NCBI RefSeq assembly: GCF_014650675.1
Contig: NZ_BMVK01000001.1
Span: forward strand, 930,001-994,000
From: Streptomyces anulatus
GTDB lineage: Bacteria > Actinomycetota > Actinomycetes > Streptomycetales > Streptomycetaceae
Length of the DNA stretch: 64,000 bases
Direction of reading: 5' to 3'
Shown: positions 62,022-64,000 of the stretch, piece by piece
Layout: each line of letters opens with the position of its first letter
Position numbering within the stretch: position 1 is the stretch's first letter
The notes under the pieces: model-generated
The model's input: only the letters and a program-made list of their open reading frames with translations
Database searches by the model: none
What the model was told of the DNA's origin: nothing
Program-made: the position numbers and the translations under genes

Positions 62022-62042
62022 ACCTGACAGAGGTTGTCAGGT
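62022..62042 (+). promoter_or_regulatory. 7-7-7 inverted repeat upstream of the FAD oxidoreductase
   Basis: ACCTGAC-N7-GTCAGGT, perfect, about 57-77 bases before the GTG at 62099. It looks like a TetR/MarR/GntR-type operator in the promoter. No regulator gene is adjacent in the window. Confidence 0.5.
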
Positions 62043-62098
62043 TTCCCGGGGAGGCTCTTCCTCGCACCGCCGAAACGCGAGCGAAGGAGAGCCTCCCC

Positions 62099-63385
62099 GT
62101 GTCGTACCGACCCACCGGATCCGCACCCGCCACCTTCCAGACCGGCTTCCCGATCCGGCCCGGCCGGCTGGTCGAGGCCGCGACCCCCGACGACGTACGG
62201 GAGGCCGTGGCGTACGCCGCCGCGCGCGGGCTCGCGGTCACCGCCCACGCCACCGGGCACGGGCTGCCCGGGGCGGTCGAGGGCGGCGTCCTCGTCTCCA
62301 CCCGCGCCCTGGACTCCGTCGCCGTCGACCCGGTCCGCCGCACCGCCCGGATCGGCGCGGGCGCGACCTGGGGCGCGGTGACCGCGGCGGCGATCCCGCA
62401 CGGGCTGGCCCCGCTCAACGGCTCGTCGCCCTCGGTGGGCGCGGTCTCGTACACCCTGGGCGGCGGACTGGGCATCCTGGCCCGGCAGTTCGGGTACGCC
62501 GCCGACCGGGTCCGGGCGCTGGAGGTGGTGACCGCCGACGGGGTTCTGCGCCGGGTCACGCCGGAGCGCGAGCCGGAGCTCTTCTGGGGGCTGCGCGGCG
62601 GCGGGCACCGGCTGGGGGTGGTGACCGCTCTGGAGATCGACCTGGTCGCGGTGGAGCGGCTGTACGGGGGCTCGATCGCGTTCGCCGGGGAGCGGGCGGC
62701 CGAGGTGGCGGGCCGCTATCTGGAGTGGACCCGGACCGTGCCGGAGTCCCTGACGTCGTCGCTGGCCGCGCTCGTCTACCCGGACATGCCGCAGCTGCCC
62801 GAGGAGTTGCGCGGGCGGTACGTCGTCTCGGTGCGGGTCGCCTTCACGGGGGACGCGGCCGAGGGCGAGCGGCTGGTGGCCCCGCTGCGGGGAAGCGGCC
62901 CCGTACTCGCGGACTCGTTGCGGGAGATGCCGTACGCCGAGAGCCCCACCATCCACAGCGACCCGCCGTTCCCGCACGCGTACTACGGGGAGGGGCTGGC
63001 GCTCCGGGAGCTGGACGCGGGGCGGTCCGCCCGGGTGCTGGAGCTGACCGGGCCCGGGGCCCCGATGATGACGGTGGTGCAGCTCAACCATCTCGGCGGG
63101 GCGTTGGCCGGGCGGCCGGACACGGCGAACGCGGTGCCGTACCGGGACGCGGGCTTCCTGCTGCGGCTGCTGTCGCCGCTGGGCGGTACGGACGTGGCGG
63201 CGGTGCGCTCGCTGTACGGGGAGGTGTCCGGGGTGCTGGGGCCGCTCGTTCGGGGGCGGTCGCTGAACTTCTCCTTCGGCGGCGGGGACCGTACCGCCGG
63301 TTTCCATGAGCCGGAAACGGCGAAGAGGCTCGCCGGTCTGGTCTCCCAGTTCGATCCGGCGGGCCTCTTCGGCGGCCCCTACTAG
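62099..63385 (+). CDS. FAD-binding oxidoreductase (berberine-bridge/PCMH family)
   Basis: 428 aa from GTG 62099 with GAAGGAGAG upstream. The PCMH-type FAD domain has the flavin-linking His region TAHATGHGLPGAVEGG, then GGGLGILARQFGYAADRV where the second (cysteinyl) attachment residue of BBE enzymes is Ala, so only His-linked flavin is expected. The C-terminus has the BBE-like LNFSFGGGDR. Substrate unknown; such enzymes oxidise alcohols or sugars or act in secondary metabolism. Its stop is 6 bases from the bioY stop. Confidence 0.9.
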   Translation: MSYRPTGSAPATFQTGFPIRPGRLVEAATPDDVREAVAYAAARGLAVTAHATGHGLPGAVEGGVLVSTRALDSVAVDPVRRTARIGAGATWGAVTAAAIPHGLAPLNGSSPSVGAVSYTLGGGLGILARQFGYAADRVRALEVVTADGVLRRVTPEREPELFWGLRGGGHRLGVVTALEIDLVAVERLYGGSIAFAGERAAEVAGRYLEWTRTVPESLTSSLAALVYPDMPQLPEELRGRYVVSVRVAFTGDAAEGERLVAPLRGSGPVLADSLREMPYAESPTIHSDPPFPHAYYGEGLALRELDAGRSARVLELTGPGAPMMTVVQLNHLGGALAGRPDTANAVPYRDAGFLLRLLSPLGGTDVAAVRSLYGEVSGVLGPLVRGRSLNFSFGGGDRTAGFHEPETAKRLAGLVSQFDPAGLFGGPY

Positions 63386-63391
63386 GGAGTG

Positions 63392-63985
63392 TCAGCCTCG
63401 GCGGCCGAGGATCTTCCAGGCGGCGGGCAGCGCGCCCATGGCCAGCGCCGCCTTGAGGGCGTCGCCGATCAGGAAGGGGACGAGGCCGGCCGCGACGGCG
63501 GCGCTCAGCGACATCCCGGTGGACAGCGCGAGGTAGGGCACGCCGATGGCGTAGATGATCGCGGAGCCGAGGACCATCGTGCCCGCGGTGCGCAGCACGG
63601 AGCGGTCGCCGCCGCGCCGGGCGAGCGCGCCGACGACGGTGGCGGCCAGGAGCATGCCGAAGACGTAGCCCAGGGACGGCATCGACCAGCCCGAGGAGGC
63701 CTCGGCGAACCACGGCATGCCGGCCATGCCGACGAGTGCGTACAGCGCGAGGGAGAGGAAGCCCCGGCGGGCGCCCATCGCGGTGCCGATGAGGAGCGCG
63801 GCGAAGGTCTGGCCGGTGACCGGGACCGGGGAGCCGGGGACCGGGACGGCGATCTGGGCCGCGATGCCGGTCAGGGCGGCGCCGCCGAGGACGAGGGCCG
63901 CGTCCACGGCGTAGCGGTGGCGGGCTGCGGGCAGCAGGTCGGCGAGGACCGCTCCGGAGCGGACGGGGGCGGCAGCAGTGCTCAT
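63392..63985 (-). CDS. bioY: Biotin transporter BioY (ECF S-component)
   Basis: 197 aa, six helices, with the BioY motifs VPVPGSPVPVTGQTFAALLIG, GYVFGMLLAATVVGALA and FLIGDALKAALA. It binds biotin for an ECF transporter. The ATG at 63985 has GCGGAG six bases upstream. Its promoter region lies at the window edge, so a BirA or BioQ operator cannot be judged. Confidence 0.94.
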   Translation of the reverse strand: MSTAAAPVRSGAVLADLLPAARHRYAVDAALVLGGAALTGIAAQIAVPVPGSPVPVTGQTFAALLIGTAMGARRGFLSLALYALVGMAGMPWFAEASSGWSMPSLGYVFGMLLAATVVGALARRGGDRSVLRTAGTMVLGSAIIYAIGVPYLALSTGMSLSAAVAAGLVPFLIGDALKAALAMGALPAAWKILGRRG

Positions 63986-64000
63986 CGGGACTCCGCGGGT

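Overview
The window is a stretch of Streptomyces chromosome. G+C is very high, many genes start with GTG, CDSs are bounded by long perfect GC-rich hairpins, and the gene set is classic for the genus: mreBCD-PBP2-rodA, rne, rplU-rpmA-obg, tig-clpP1-clpP2-clpX, folC-ndk and valS. No phage, IS element, integrase or CRISPR array was seen.

Layout. (1) 1-4462, minus strand: cell-wall polymer genes, namely a truncated GT2 glycosyltransferase, a large membrane-linked CDP-glycerol/ribitol-type phosphotransferase, and a fused cytidylyltransferase-SDR enzyme of the Acs1/Bcs1 type. (2) 4783-6957: obg, rpmA and rplU. (3) 7469-11892, plus strand: a Tat-exported protein of about 1,130 residues with ALF repeats, long alanine-rich helices and a hydrophobic glycine-rich C-terminus, followed by two small multi-pass membrane proteins. 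It carries the only TTA (bldA-type) codon I found in the window. (4) 12058-24766: a sugar-polymer island. It holds three GT4 glycosyltransferases, a companion domain that appears three times (standalone and fused), and one homologue for each step of a UDP-diacetamido-uronic acid (ManNAc3NAcA-type) pathway: 6-dehydrogenase, 3-oxidase, 3-aminotransferase, N-acetyltransferase and 2-epimerase. (5) 25101-31687: rne with repeated Arg-rich motifs, a TIGR03936 protein and an internally repeated membrane protein. (6) 31770-41722: radical SAM protein, CYTH/CHAD protein, rodA, PBP2, mreD, mreC and mreB. (7) 42011-47249: ndk, DUF4233, folC and valS, then a membrane-anchored protein at 47388. (8) 48478-53022: clpX, clpP2, clpP1 (with a ClgR-type box) and tig. 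(9) 53173-53490: tRNA-Pro(TGG) and tRNA-Gly(TCC). (10) 53553-63985: mostly single genes: a small membrane protein, an acyltransferase, an HD hydrolase, an antiporter, a PP2C phosphatase, a Nei-type glycosylase, RpiB, an amino-acid permease, an FAD oxidoreductase and BioY.

How it fits together. Regions 1 and 4 probably build one or more anionic wall glycopolymers. They lie next to the elongation and spore-wall machinery in region 6. In Streptomyces as I know the genus, rne normally lies close upstream of rplU. Here about 18 kb of polymer and ALF-protein genes separates them, so regions 3 and 4 look like an accessory island inside a conserved block. The most novel-looking unit is the ALF-repeat protein with its two membrane proteins. 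The paired GT4/companion-domain genes come second.
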